This document shows positions 43,495 through 52,376 of a stretch of 58,166 nt of DNA, one piece after another. Location: NCBI GenBank assembly GCA_003599575.1, contig QZKV01000184.1, positions 1-58,166 of the forward strand. Reading direction: 5' to 3'. The number at the start of each line of letters is the position of its first letter. Position 1 is the first letter of the stretch. The notes under the pieces are model-generated. The model made no database searches. It was not told the origin of the DNA and saw only the letters and a program-made list of their open reading frames with translations. Source of the stretch: Desulfobacteraceae bacterium. GTDB taxonomy: Bacteria; Desulfobacterota; Desulfobacteria; Desulfobacterales; Desulfosarcinaceae. Made by a program: the position numbers and the translations under genes.

Positions 43495-43971
43495 TCAGTC
43501 ATTTTCAGAGGTGCATTTTCCTTTTGTACAAGCATGCTCGAAAGATTCCCCATGGCATTGCCCGATCTGTTCCGATGTACAGTTTTCGGGCTTGTCCATC
43601 AGCTTATCGGGTTGCTGGCAACAATTTTGACACATATCGACTTCCACGGGTTTGGACTTGCTTTCAAAATTTTCATTTATACGCCAACACATCGTTTTAT
43701 GGCTTTTCTCCTCCAGAGCCAGATTGTTGAGTTCCAAAGCGATCCGCCAAAGGGCTTGCCGGTCCACGACGTAGTGGGTCCAGTAACCGCGTTTTTCTCC
43801 TTTGACCAGGCCTGCCTTCCGCAGGATCTGCAGATGCTGCGACAAGGCGGGCTTCGATATGTCGAGCTGCTTTGCCAGAGCCCCGACACACAGATCGTTG
43901 GCAATGAGCATGTGCAAAATTTTCAAGCGCTTTTCGTCGGCCATTGCCTTTAATGAGGTTAATAAGGTCAT
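43495..43971 (-). CDS. ArsR-family repressor with Cys-rich C-terminal tail
   Basis: A 158-aa regulator. The winged helix is clear: LKAMADEKRLKILHMLIAND, LDISKPALSQHLQILRKAGL and GEKRGYWTHYVVD. The classical alpha-3 metal site (ELCVC) is reduced to LCVG with only C28. Instead there is a roughly 50-residue tail with seven cysteines (C114, C117, C118, C131, C139, C148, C153) including MCQNCC. It may bind a soft metal or metalloid through the tail. It is the first gene of the efflux operon and has a palindrome just upstream of its start, so autoregulation is likely. The inducer is unknown. Confidence 0.85.
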   Translation of the reverse strand: MTLLTSLKAMADEKRLKILHMLIANDLCVGALAKQLDISKPALSQHLQILRKAGLVKGEKRGYWTHYVVDRQALWRIALELNNLALEEKSHKTMCWRINENFESKSKPVEVDMCQNCCQQPDKLMDKPENCTSEQIGQCHGESFEHACTKGKCTSEND

Positions 43972-43978
43972 GTTGACT

Positions 43979-44002
43979 CCAATTAAAGATTTGCTTAATT
44001 GG
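43979..44002. promoter_or_regulatory. Likely ArsR operator
   Basis: A perfect 8-bp inverted repeat, CCAATTAA-AGATTTGC-TTAATTGG, lies 8 bp upstream of the arsR ATG. Its AT-rich arms and position fit an ArsR-family site that would block the promoter of the whole nine-gene operon. Further AT-rich partial repeats follow to about 44030. Confidence 0.6.
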
Positions 44003-44277
44003 ATTAACTTTTGATTTAATGGATAGTCAACAAAATAATCCTATGCAGAAATTTCCAGGAACCCAGGCCGGTCGTTTTTGTAAAACTTCGGACAGCGATG
44101 GTTGCCAGCCGTAATCTGCACTTTCATAAAATCTTGCGGATTAAGAAAACGATTAGAATCGACAAAAGTGTCGTCCAAATGCCTTTAATCAAACATATTT
44201 GTCACTTCCTGTGGACCGCGCCCGGTGGCCCGCGAATATAATTGTAGCAATTCCTTATAGTTGGGGCGAGGACAGGT
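44003..44277. other. Divergent intergenic region between arsR and amt
   Basis: AT-richer than its surroundings. It should hold the arsR promoter at its left end and any NtrC-type enhancer for amt. I could not identify a convincing enhancer site, RNA or small gene by eye. Confidence 0.35.
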
Positions 44278-44293
44278 CGGCACGGCCGATGCA
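44278..44293 (+). promoter_or_regulatory. Sigma-54 promoter of amt
   Basis: CGGCACGGCCGATGCA matches the sigma-54 consensus TGGCACG-N4-TTGCA with two mismatches. The invariant GG (44279-44280) and GC (44291-44292) are 12 bp apart as required. The transcript would begin near 44304, about 37 nt before the GTG start. Nitrogen control through an NtrC-type activator is the natural inference. Confidence 0.7.
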
Positions 44294-44340
44294 CTATATT
44301 GGCGGATTGGATCTATCCATCCCTATTTCAGGAGGTGTCG

Positions 44341-45678
44341 GTGAAATCGAAACTTTTGAGCACAGCTGTTTTTTCGTTTGGAACCTGGATTTTTGGAGCC
44401 GGTTCGGTTTTTGCTGCCGACCAGCTGCCGGTGGACACCGGCACTACGGCCTGGATGCTCACTTCCACGGCCCTGGTGCTGCTCATGGTGCCGGGGTTGG
44501 CCATGTTCTATGGCGGTTTGGTGCGTACCAAAAATGTATTGGGCACCATGATGCACAGTTTTGTGGCCATATCGATCATCGGGGTGCTTTGGGCGGTCTG
44601 CGGCTATGCGCTGACTTTCGGTGAGAACATTCTGGGTGGATGGGTCGGATGGAACAGTGACTACTTTTTGCTACGTGGCATCGATGAGAGCATCGTCAAC
44701 GGCGTGCCCGAGTATGTGCTGGCCATGTTTCAGGGCAAGTTCGCCATCATAACGCCGGCCCTGATCAGCGGCGCCCTTGCCGAACGGGTTTACTTCAAGG
44801 GCTATACCCTTTTCATCGTCCTGTGGTTTCTGTTGGTCTACTGCCCTCTGTGCCACTGGGTCTGGGCCAGTGATGGATGGCTCTTTAACAGTGGCGCGGC
44901 CGGCGTAATTGATTTAGCTGGCGGTCTGGTGATCCATGTCTCGGCGGGGTTCAGCGCCCTTGTGGTGGCCCTATATCTGAAACCCCGAGTGGGCTATCCC
45001 CGAACCACCATCAACCCCAACAATCTGGTCATGACCCTGATGGGTGCGGGCATTCTGTGGGTCGGCTGGTTCGGGTTCAACGCCGGCTCCACCGTGCAAA
45101 GCGGACTGGACACGGCGCGTGCTCTGACCATGACCCAGATTTCGGCGGCCAGCGGTGCTTTGACCTGGATGCTGATCGAATCCATAGCTTTCCGCAAAGT
45201 GACCTCCCTGGGTTTTGTCTCCGGCATTTTATCCGGCCTGGTGGTCATCACCCCCGCGGCCGGTGTCGTGCAACCCGTGGGCGCCTTGGCTCTGGGAGCG
45301 GTTGCGGCCATCGCCTGTTACTATGCCCTGCAGATTAAGATGAAGCTGGGTTACGACGACAGCCTGGATTGCTTTGGCATTCACGGCGTGGGCAGCGGGC
45401 TGGGGGTTCTACTGCTCAGCTTCTTTGTGCGGGACAGCTGGATGCAGGCTGCCGACGCAAAAATGGCCGGTTGGAACGCCTGGCAGCAGTTGTTCGTGCA
45501 GCTCAAAGGCATCGGCGCCACTATCCTCCTGGCCTCCGTCGGTACGTGGCTGATCTGCATCGTGGTGGACAAGTGTTTAGGTTTTCGCATCGACGAAGAG
45601 AATGAGCTGCAGGGCCTAGATCAATCCCTGCATGGTGAAAGCGGATATGGCCTGATCTTCCCGGATTCACGGATGTAG
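44341..45678 (+). CDS. amt: Ammonium transporter
   Basis: A 445-aa Amt/MEP/Rh channel. A cleaved signal peptide (to SVFAADQ) is followed by eleven helices. The family motifs are MVPGLAMFYGGLVRTKNVLG, AGGLVIHVSAGFSALVVALY (the first pore His), WVGWFGFNAGS, and DSLDCFGIHGVGSGLGVLLL (the second pore His). It takes up ammonium. The start is GTG at 44341 with AGGAGG 6 nt upstream; the TTG farther left has no site. No PII (glnB/glnK) gene follows, unusual for amt. Instead it converges on the glutamate-synthase-like operon, giving an ammonium uptake and assimilation neighbourhood. Confidence 0.92.
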   Translation: MKSKLLSTAVFSFGTWIFGAGSVFAADQLPVDTGTTAWMLTSTALVLLMVPGLAMFYGGLVRTKNVLGTMMHSFVAISIIGVLWAVCGYALTFGENILGGWVGWNSDYFLLRGIDESIVNGVPEYVLAMFQGKFAIITPALISGALAERVYFKGYTLFIVLWFLLVYCPLCHWVWASDGWLFNSGAAGVIDLAGGLVIHVSAGFSALVVALYLKPRVGYPRTTINPNNLVMTLMGAGILWVGWFGFNAGSTVQSGLDTARALTMTQISAASGALTWMLIESIAFRKVTSLGFVSGILSGLVVITPAAGVVQPVGALALGAVAAIACYYALQIKMKLGYDDSLDCFGIHGVGSGLGVLLLSFFVRDSWMQAADAKMAGWNAWQQLFVQLKGIGATILLASVGTWLICIVVDKCLGFRIDEENELQGLDQSLHGESGYGLIFPDSRM

Positions 45679-45762
45679 CCACAGCGGTCGGGTAGATCGC
45701 CGGCGCCGTCTTCCGGCTCGGGCACTCTCCCACCGATCGCCTTGTCTTTGGTCTCCTTACGA

Positions 45763-48423
45763 TCAGTTGGCCAACTGCCACTCCTCGCCCCATTCCTCCA
45801 CAGCCGTGGAGGCCTTGCCCAGGACGTCCAGTTTGACGGCCTGCACCTTGCGGTACACAAAGGTATATTCTCTCTTGCGGCCGTCCACGCTCAAGAGGTC
45901 GCTTTGGATAGAGATGCCGAACAATTTTTCGTTTTCCTGAAGATAAGGGAAAATCAACTCCCAGTCGGCAAGGCTCAAGCGGACAAATTCACCGCCGTTG
46001 AGTTGTTCTTCGGTGACGAGATGGTATGGGTCCCTCAGATAAATGGCACCGCCCGAGGCCAGTGAAAAAAGATTCGACCCGGGATAAGGGTTTGGCAACG
46101 GCACCACCTTTCCCTCCGCATCGAATTCAATGCCGTTGAGAATAACGAATCCGCCGCCTTTCAGCGGATCGCCGGCCATGAAAGATTCGGCCAGGTAGTC
46201 CAGGCAGGTGCCGTTGATGACCACGCGCGGTTTTCCGACGGCATTGATCAAGGGGCGCCCGGCGGCGTTACCCAGCACATACACCTCTCCACCTTTCGCC
46301 CCGTACATGAAGGTCTGCCCCACGTCCCCATGGATCACCAGCTTTCCGCGCTTGATGATCTGGGCCAGCTGGTCCTGGGCATTACCGTGAACATGGATCT
46401 CGAGCCCGTCGATGCCTGATGCCAGGTAATCGCCCGAGCTGCCGTAAACATCGATCCGCACGCCATCGGTTCCTTTGGACAAACCGCAGCCTGTAAACCG
46501 CTGCCCTTTGTACCCGTAGCAAATGAATCGCTTCCATCCCATGGCGCAGGCGTCGCAGAGCAGGCGCGCATCGCAATCGTCGCCTTCCGGAGGAAACTTC
46601 TCGGCATCCAAAACACAAACACATTCCCCGTCCACAGGCGGTCTCAGGGTGTTGCGGGTTTCCCAATCGATGCGGCGGTACACACTGGGATGGTTTGCGT
46701 TCATGGCGGGGGAGGCTGCAAAAAGAGCGTCCAGGCTCCTGCCCAGAAGGTGCAGCACCGAACTGCGCTTTTTTTCTCCGGTTGCGATCCGCCGGTCATA
46801 GAGAAATGTCAGCAGATCGATGGTCTTGGTCTTGGCGTCGTCTTGGTTGCGCGACCGCACGAGGAGCTCTTCGCAGAGCTGCACCAGGGCGGCATACGGC
46901 CAAGCCGGGAGCAGGTCCCGGCATGCGTTTTTCAATGGCTCCATATCCGGCGCAGCCAGCCCCTTGTTCAGCAAGGCGTTGATTTCGGCGGCCTTGTCCG
47001 GCTCCTTTGAAAGCTGCGCCGGCCGGAAGTGCTTCTGGCCCCTGGGGGTGGTGACCACCTCGCCGAACTTGTTGGTGCAGACCAGTTTTTTGGATCCGTC
47101 ACCCTCGTTACTGTCCCTGACCGTAAACATAAAAGCGCCGCCGTCGGTGGCGCTGCCGCCGCGCGCGTTCCAGTATTTGTCGGCCACCGGACAGAAGCGG
47201 TCGTCTTCGGATGAAAGGCTCTGCAAGGTTGCGTCGATGGCCTGTTTTTCGGAACAGATCACCCCAATTTGCACCTCGCCATCCTGAAGGGCGAACACTT
47301 GGGGCCGCAGCATGGCCGTGTCGGTTATTCCGATGAGCTGGAAGAATTTCTCATAGGGATTGTTGCGGGCGATAATGAAAAACCAGGGACCATCCGGGGA
47401 GGCGTGGATGTGGGCCGCCTGAATGGTGCGGTAAATGCTCTGTTTGGCGGGCGGCAACTGGTCGAAGTCATGCTCGGTGGTGGGGGCCATGGCCTCGATA
47501 ATGTATTCCAGGGGATATCCGAACGTGCGCTGCAGCAAATCCAGCAACAGCACGGAGACTTCGGTGTCGGTCAAGAACTGCGGATGAATGTTGTGTTGCT
47601 GCAGATATTCGCTCACGGCATGGTAGTTGGCGAAATCACCGTTATGGACCAGCGCTTCGTCCATGCCGATGAATGGGTGCGCGCCGCCCGGATGCCAGAC
47701 CCGCCCCTTGGTGGGGTAGCGTTGGTGGGCGATCCAGCCGTGAGCCTTGAAATCGTCCAGAAGATAATAATCGACCACTTTTTCCGCATAGCCCACGATC
47801 TTCAAAATCATCATATTGCGCCCATGGGAGAGCACAAATGCCTGCTTTTCCCCCAAGGCGGCGTAAAAGCGCTGATTGATGCGGATCGAGTTCTGGAAAA
47901 TGAATTCGTCTTCGGCCCTGGCCGCCGGCAGATCTTCAAATCCGTTCTCGGTGACGAAGCGTTCCAGCACATCTTTTTTGACCCGCACGAAATAGCGCCA
48001 CACATCGGGCGGCTTGACATCCAATCCCTCAACGGCGCGGTAATCGTCTACCGTGGGAATCCGTTCGGCCCGGTGGACTTCCAGAAACGGCGCTATATGA
48101 CTTTCTTCCAACTGCTGCCGGGCGGCAGGCTCGAGCAGCGCGATCTGCAGCATGTAGTGAGAATCCAGAACGTCCTGGCTGACCCCCAGGCTTTGCGCCG
48201 ACAAACCCACGGCGGCTATCCCGCCGCCCTTGCCGTTGCCACGGTTGTGCATCTGAATGGAGGGTTCGTAAATGTGGCGGCCCCTTACCGGTATGGAGGA
48301 GATAAACCCGGTGACGCCGCACCCGCCTTCTTCAGCGGTTTTTTTGATCGTAACCCCGCCGTGGGGCAGTTTGGCCCTTGACCGGCGGTAATCTTCGACG
48401 AGGGAAGCGTGACGGGACTGCAT
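45763..48423 (-). CDS. Glutamate-synthase-like protein: class II amidotransferase plus GXGXG domain
   Basis: An 886-aa protein that joins the first and last modules of GltB without the FMN domain. A 34-residue propeptide precedes the class II glutaminase nucleophile in GGCGVTGF (C35). GWIAHQRYPTKGRVWHPGGA and EALVHNGDFANYHAVSEYL complete the glutaminase site. From about residue 640 a GXGXG beta-helix follows (YGSSGDYLASGIDGLEIHVH, GDVGQTFMYGAKGGEVYVLG). It should release ammonia from glutamine for the FMN module encoded 10 nt upstream. The split layout is like archaeal-type glutamate synthases. It is the final gene of the mvhD operon. Confidence 0.83.
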   Translation of the reverse strand: MQSRHASLVEDYRRSRAKLPHGGVTIKKTAEEGGCGVTGFISSIPVRGRHIYEPSIQMHNRGNGKGGGIAAVGLSAQSLGVSQDVLDSHYMLQIALLEPAARQQLEESHIAPFLEVHRAERIPTVDDYRAVEGLDVKPPDVWRYFVRVKKDVLERFVTENGFEDLPAARAEDEFIFQNSIRINQRFYAALGEKQAFVLSHGRNMMILKIVGYAEKVVDYYLLDDFKAHGWIAHQRYPTKGRVWHPGGAHPFIGMDEALVHNGDFANYHAVSEYLQQHNIHPQFLTDTEVSVLLLDLLQRTFGYPLEYIIEAMAPTTEHDFDQLPPAKQSIYRTIQAAHIHASPDGPWFFIIARNNPYEKFFQLIGITDTAMLRPQVFALQDGEVQIGVICSEKQAIDATLQSLSSEDDRFCPVADKYWNARGGSATDGGAFMFTVRDSNEGDGSKKLVCTNKFGEVVTTPRGQKHFRPAQLSKEPDKAAEINALLNKGLAAPDMEPLKNACRDLLPAWPYAALVQLCEELLVRSRNQDDAKTKTIDLLTFLYDRRIATGEKKRSSVLHLLGRSLDALFAASPAMNANHPSVYRRIDWETRNTLRPPVDGECVCVLDAEKFPPEGDDCDARLLCDACAMGWKRFICYGYKGQRFTGCGLSKGTDGVRIDVYGSSGDYLASGIDGLEIHVHGNAQDQLAQIIKRGKLVIHGDVGQTFMYGAKGGEVYVLGNAAGRPLINAVGKPRVVINGTCLDYLAESFMAGDPLKGGGFVILNGIEFDAEGKVVPLPNPYPGSNLFSLASGGAIYLRDPYHLVTEEQLNGGEFVRLSLADWELIFPYLQENEKLFGISIQSDLLSVDGRKREYTFVYRKVQAVKLDVLGKASTAVEEWGEEWQLAN

Positions 48424-48432
48424 AAATGCTCC

Positions 48433-49983
48433 TTAAATGACCATCTGCCTGCGCGGCGCCGGCACGTAAAGGGCCCGCTCTTGTTCTTCCAGATAATCCA
48501 GATGCACCAGAAGATCGGAACGCCCCACGAGTTCGTGAATGCTGCTCAAGCCATACTGCCGCAGCAGCTCGCACCACTGCTTGCGAAAGGCCATGTACAT
48601 ATTGACGATGCGTTGCTCGGCATACGCTTCGCTAATCATGCGGCCGAGTTCGTGATCCGTGGTGGCGATGCCCCGCGCGCAGCCGCGCCCGCTCTCGCAA
48701 TTGCCGCAGCGGACGCATTCCAGGGCCACCAGCTCGGCGGTGCCGATGACCACGCCGTCAGCCCCCAGGGCGATGGCCTTGGCCACATCCATGGCATTGC
48801 GGATGCCGCCGCTGGCGATCAGGCAGACTTTTTCGCGGATGCCCTCATCCTTGAGAAAGTGGTGGACTTTGGGGATCGCGTATTCGATGGGCATGGCGAT
48901 ATTCTTTTTGGCGATATCGGGCGCCGCGCCGGTTCCACCGTAGCTGCCGTCGATATGGACGATGTGCGCGCCGGCATAATAACTTCCGACAGCCACCATA
49001 TCCACATCCGTGGGGGTGGAAACTTTTACGGATATCAGCGCGCGCGGGTTGACTTCCTTGGCCCAATCGACATGCTTCTTGTGATCTTCCACGGAATAGA
49101 CGCTGTGGAAAGGAAACGGTGAAAATAGCGAGTTTCCGACCACGGTTTCACGCATGGCGGCCACTTCGGGGGTGACTTTGTCGCCCAATAAATGCCCACC
49201 CAACCCGGGCTTGGCACCCTGGGCATATTTGAACTCGATCACGGGCGCCAGCTGCATGGTCTCTTCACGCACGCCGAAAAGACCTGTGGCCACCTGGGTG
49301 ATGACAAAGTTGGCATAGGGTTCGAATTCTTTAGGGTAGCCACCCTCTCCGGTGCAGGTCAGGGTGTTCAGTCGCTGCGCCGCACGGGCCCGGCCGGTAA
49401 GGGCCGTCAACGCCATGGAGCCGTAGGACATGCCCCCGCTATAACACGGCAGGGACAAGCGCCGTCTGGGGCGGCCGTCGTTGCGCTTGTTCAGATCGAG
49501 ACTGAAATCCAGATCCTCGTCGTCGATCCGGCGATAGACGGTGCGGTCGGGCGTTCTGAAACGGATCTTGTCGAATCCGCCGCCTGAAAAACCCAGGCTG
49601 TATTCCAGGCTGACCTGCGGGAGGTTGCCGGTCTCGGCCATTTCCCAGTGGGCGATCAGCATTTCGGCAGGCCAGCGGTAATCCCCCAGGGTTTCCAGAA
49701 CCGGATTCAACCGCAGGGTCAGGGCCTTGTGCGGGCAGCGTTCAATGCAGTAAAAATCGTTTTGCCGGCATTCAAACCCGATGCATTTATGCTCCACCGG
49801 CCGCATGGATCTGGAGAATTTCTCATAGCGGGGGTGAACGCCGTATGGACAAAGTGCCGCGCACAATCCGCAGGAAACGCAGGCTGAACTTCTCTTAAGA
49901 GTGTATTTGCCGATCGTGTTGCGAAAGCGTGATCGGGTTTCACGGGTTTGCGGCAATGGCTGTTTGTTGGTGTCCTGTGTCAT
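48433..49983 (-). CDS. Glutamate-synthase FMN domain protein with ferredoxin head
   Basis: A 516-aa protein. The N-terminus has a 4Fe-4S ferredoxin region (CVSCGLCAALCPYGVHP, then CIGFECRQNDFYCIERCP). The rest is the GltB synthase domain: PCYSGGMSYGSMALTALTGR, TCTGEGGYPKEFE, KPGLGGHLLGDKVTPEVA, IDGSYGGTGAAPDIAKK and the phosphate-binding ASGGIRNAMDVAKAIALGAD. A Cys-rich loop, ECVRCGNCESGRGCARG, should hold the 3Fe-4S cluster. It would make glutamate from 2-oxoglutarate and ammonia with electrons from ferredoxin. It lies 3 nt after the preceding gene. All catalytic motifs look intact. Confidence 0.84.
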   Translation of the reverse strand: MTQDTNKQPLPQTRETRSRFRNTIGKYTLKRSSACVSCGLCAALCPYGVHPRYEKFSRSMRPVEHKCIGFECRQNDFYCIERCPHKALTLRLNPVLETLGDYRWPAEMLIAHWEMAETGNLPQVSLEYSLGFSGGGFDKIRFRTPDRTVYRRIDDEDLDFSLDLNKRNDGRPRRRLSLPCYSGGMSYGSMALTALTGRARAAQRLNTLTCTGEGGYPKEFEPYANFVITQVATGLFGVREETMQLAPVIEFKYAQGAKPGLGGHLLGDKVTPEVAAMRETVVGNSLFSPFPFHSVYSVEDHKKHVDWAKEVNPRALISVKVSTPTDVDMVAVGSYYAGAHIVHIDGSYGGTGAAPDIAKKNIAMPIEYAIPKVHHFLKDEGIREKVCLIASGGIRNAMDVAKAIALGADGVVIGTAELVALECVRCGNCESGRGCARGIATTDHELGRMISEAYAEQRIVNMYMAFRKQWCELLRQYGLSSIHELVGRSDLLVHLDYLEEQERALYVPAPRRQMVI

Positions 49984-49986
49984 GAA

Positions 49987-51399
49987 TTATCCCAGTCCCG
50001 GCACTTTGCGCTCCCCGAACAGGGGGCCGAAATGATCTTTTTCCAGGTTTTCGAACCACATGGAACGACCCACCTCTCCGCGCAGCCGGCGGGCTTCGCG
50101 AATGCCCATGGCGCCCATCAGCTCGATCAACTGGCTTTGCCATGCGGCGACCAGGTTGATGATGCGGTTACAGGCCCACGAAGCATCCAGCGGCTCGTCC
50201 AGTTTGACCGGACAGGAGATGCCCTTGCGGCACATGCCGCACAGCCGGCATTCCAACGCAATTAAAAGGGCATGATCGGCGGTCACGGCATCGGCACCGC
50301 AAATAATGGCCTTGGCCATGTGTTCGGCCATGGCGATGCCGCCCGAGAAGAGCAGGTTGATTTTCTGGCGCTGTCCAACGGATACCAGCTTGAGGTGGAT
50401 GGCGCGGATCATCTCCTTTAAAAACCTCGGTTCGGCGGTATTCACTTCGTTGCCGTGGTCATCGGCGTAGAAATGGAGCGTATCCGCACCGCTGAGGGCC
50501 AGCTCCGCGCTGCGCGCAGGTGCTTTCTGATCGAGCGGCATGCCGATCACGATGATTTTATCCGGGTATGCGGCTCTGATTTCGGACAGAACCCTTTCAA
50601 TCCCGGGTGCATCGGCCAGTTCCACCACGCGGCTGCTGCGTATCATGGGATCGTTTTGCGCAGCCTGATCCCGCGACAAACATGGAATCAGGTTCGCGGC
50701 ATACGGCGAAAGCTGCGGCGTGAGATCCTGCGGGTGAATGAACATCAGCGTGCCCAGCTGCTTTGCGGCCATCGCCATGGGCAGCAGTACATGTTCATTG
50801 ATCAGGAGCTGCGGCGACAGCCTGAACAGCAGCGGCAGCGGGATTTCCAGAAGCGCGGGCACTTGCGTGGCCAGCGTCATATCCGCATTGAATTCAAGCT
50901 GCGTCACCCGCCGGGAGAGTTCTACACAGGTATTAATATACTCCCGGCCGTGAATGCCGTCGCGGGTCGGCCGAACGATCTCGGACATGTCGGTCCACAT
51001 GGAATCGAAACCGGGGCCGACGAAGGGACCGCGATACCCGGCACCGGAAACCGGGATCTTGCCCATATGGGCCTGGTACCACAAGCGGTGCAAGTTCTCC
51101 GCCCGCCAGTATTCATCTCCCAGGGTGCGGTAATCAGGATTGATCGTGCGCGAAAAAATGCCTTTGGTGCACTCCTGAATGCAGCGGAAACAACTCATGC
51201 AGGTATACAGGTACTCGGGCTCCTGCATGGCGCTTGTGTGCAACACATTTTCCTTGAAGATATTGTAAACGCACCGCTTCTTCACGCACTGTCTGCAGGA
51301 GCCGGCGCAGTTCTCGTGAAACTCGACGGTTGCGTACTTGCCGACGGGATGAAACCGCGGCGGGGCGGTCTTGGTATGGATATGGTACTTTTGGGGCAT
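49987..51399 (-). CDS. Divergent glutamate-synthase-like FMN domain protein with ferredoxin head
   Basis: A 470-aa paralogue of the previous product. The head has many cysteines (CAGSCRQCVKKRC, CMSCFRCIQECTKG). The synthase-like barrel keeps a phosphate loop (LLFSGGIAMAEHMAKAIICG then ADAVTADHALLI) and a Cys loop (ECRLCGMCRKGISCPV). But the GGTGAAP active-site segment of the partner is absent: the matching region reads YADDHGNEVNTAEPRF, and SGGMSYG is also missing. It may be an electron-carrying or structural subunit rather than a second synthase. The ATG at 51399 has GGAGAAAAGC upstream. It links the metF side of the operon to the synthase side. Confidence 0.72.
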   Translation of the reverse strand: MPQKYHIHTKTAPPRFHPVGKYATVEFHENCAGSCRQCVKKRCVYNIFKENVLHTSAMQEPEYLYTCMSCFRCIQECTKGIFSRTINPDYRTLGDEYWRAENLHRLWYQAHMGKIPVSGAGYRGPFVGPGFDSMWTDMSEIVRPTRDGIHGREYINTCVELSRRVTQLEFNADMTLATQVPALLEIPLPLLFRLSPQLLINEHVLLPMAMAAKQLGTLMFIHPQDLTPQLSPYAANLIPCLSRDQAAQNDPMIRSSRVVELADAPGIERVLSEIRAAYPDKIIVIGMPLDQKAPARSAELALSGADTLHFYADDHGNEVNTAEPRFLKEMIRAIHLKLVSVGQRQKINLLFSGGIAMAEHMAKAIICGADAVTADHALLIALECRLCGMCRKGISCPVKLDEPLDASWACNRIINLVAAWQSQLIELMGAMGIREARRLRGEVGRSMWFENLEKDHFGPLFGERKVPGLG

Positions 51400-51443
51400 G
51401 CTTTTCTCCGTATTCACGCATCTGCCGGTATAATGCAACACAG

Positions 51444-52376
51444 CTATGCTGCTGCCGGTCGCGGCAGAAGCCCGGATTCCGAGACTATTCGACCGACGAC
51501 CTCTTCCCACTCGATGGCCATCAGGTGAATGCCGTGGACCCCCTGGAGATTGCGCAGCTCGGCAATGGTTTCCAGGCAGATTTGAATGCCTTCCTCAGAG
51601 GCTTTGTCTTTGGGAACTCCCCCCATGCGCTTGATCAAGCTCTCAGGAACGTCCATGCCCGCCACGCGTTTGGCCATGTATTTGGCCATGCCTTCGGATT
51701 TCAACGGCGTAACACCGGCCAGGATGTGCACCTTTTCGGTCAACCCCTCCTCCCGGGCCATTTTCATCCAGGCCTTGAAGCGCTCCATGTTGTAGACGCA
51801 CTGGGTCTGGATGAAATCGGCGCCGGCCTCGATTTTCTTGGCCAGACGGATCACCCGGTATTCAAAAGGATCGGCAAAGGGATTGGCCGCTGCCCCGATA
51901 AACATCCGCGGCGCTTCCTTGAGCGCGAAACCGCTCATGTCCTGTCCCTGTTCGCGCATGGTCCAAACGGTCCGCACCAGGTTTATCGAGTCGATATCGA
52001 ACACGTTCAGGGCATCCGGCTGGCTGCCAAAGCGCTGATGATCCCCCGAAAGGCAGAGAATATTGCGGATGCCCAGGGAATATGCACCCAGAATATCCGA
52101 TTGAAGCGCGATCCGGTTGCGGTCCCGGGTGACCATCTGCATGACCGGCTCGATGCCCATGGCCGTGAGGTGTGCGCAGGCGGCGATGCTGGACATTCGG
52201 ACAATGGCGGTCTGATTGTCGGTGACGTTCACGGCATCGACAAACCCCTTCAAAAGTTCCGCCTTCTTGCGGATGATCCCGGAATCGGCGCCGCGCGGCG
52301 GACCACATTCCGCGGTGACGGCAAACCCGCCATCGGACAATACCCGCTCTAATTTTCCGGCGCATTCGGTTCTCAT
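51444..52376 (-). CDS. metF: 5,10-methylenetetrahydrofolate reductase, catalytic subunit
   Basis: A 310-aa FAD-dependent TIM barrel that reduces methylene-THF to methyl-THF. VTAECGPPRGAD near the start has the catalytic Glu. TDNQTAIVRMSSIAACAHL, EPVMQMVTRDRNRIALQSDI, NILCLSGDHQRFG and GADFIQTQCVYNMERFKAWM are typical MetF segments. The start overlaps metV by 4 nt. In acetogens and sulfate reducers this enzyme belongs to the methyl branch of the Wood-Ljungdahl pathway and works with MetV; methionine synthesis is the alternative role. The acceptor complex is probably supplied by MvhD/Hdr proteins. Confidence 0.9.
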   Translation of the reverse strand: MRTECAGKLERVLSDGGFAVTAECGPPRGADSGIIRKKAELLKGFVDAVNVTDNQTAIVRMSSIAACAHLTAMGIEPVMQMVTRDRNRIALQSDILGAYSLGIRNILCLSGDHQRFGSQPDALNVFDIDSINLVRTVWTMREQGQDMSGFALKEAPRMFIGAAANPFADPFEYRVIRLAKKIEAGADFIQTQCVYNMERFKAWMKMAREEGLTEKVHILAGVTPLKSEGMAKYMAKRVAGMDVPESLIKRMGGVPKDKASEEGIQICLETIAELRNLQGVHGIHLMAIEWEEVVGRIVSESGLLPRPAAA

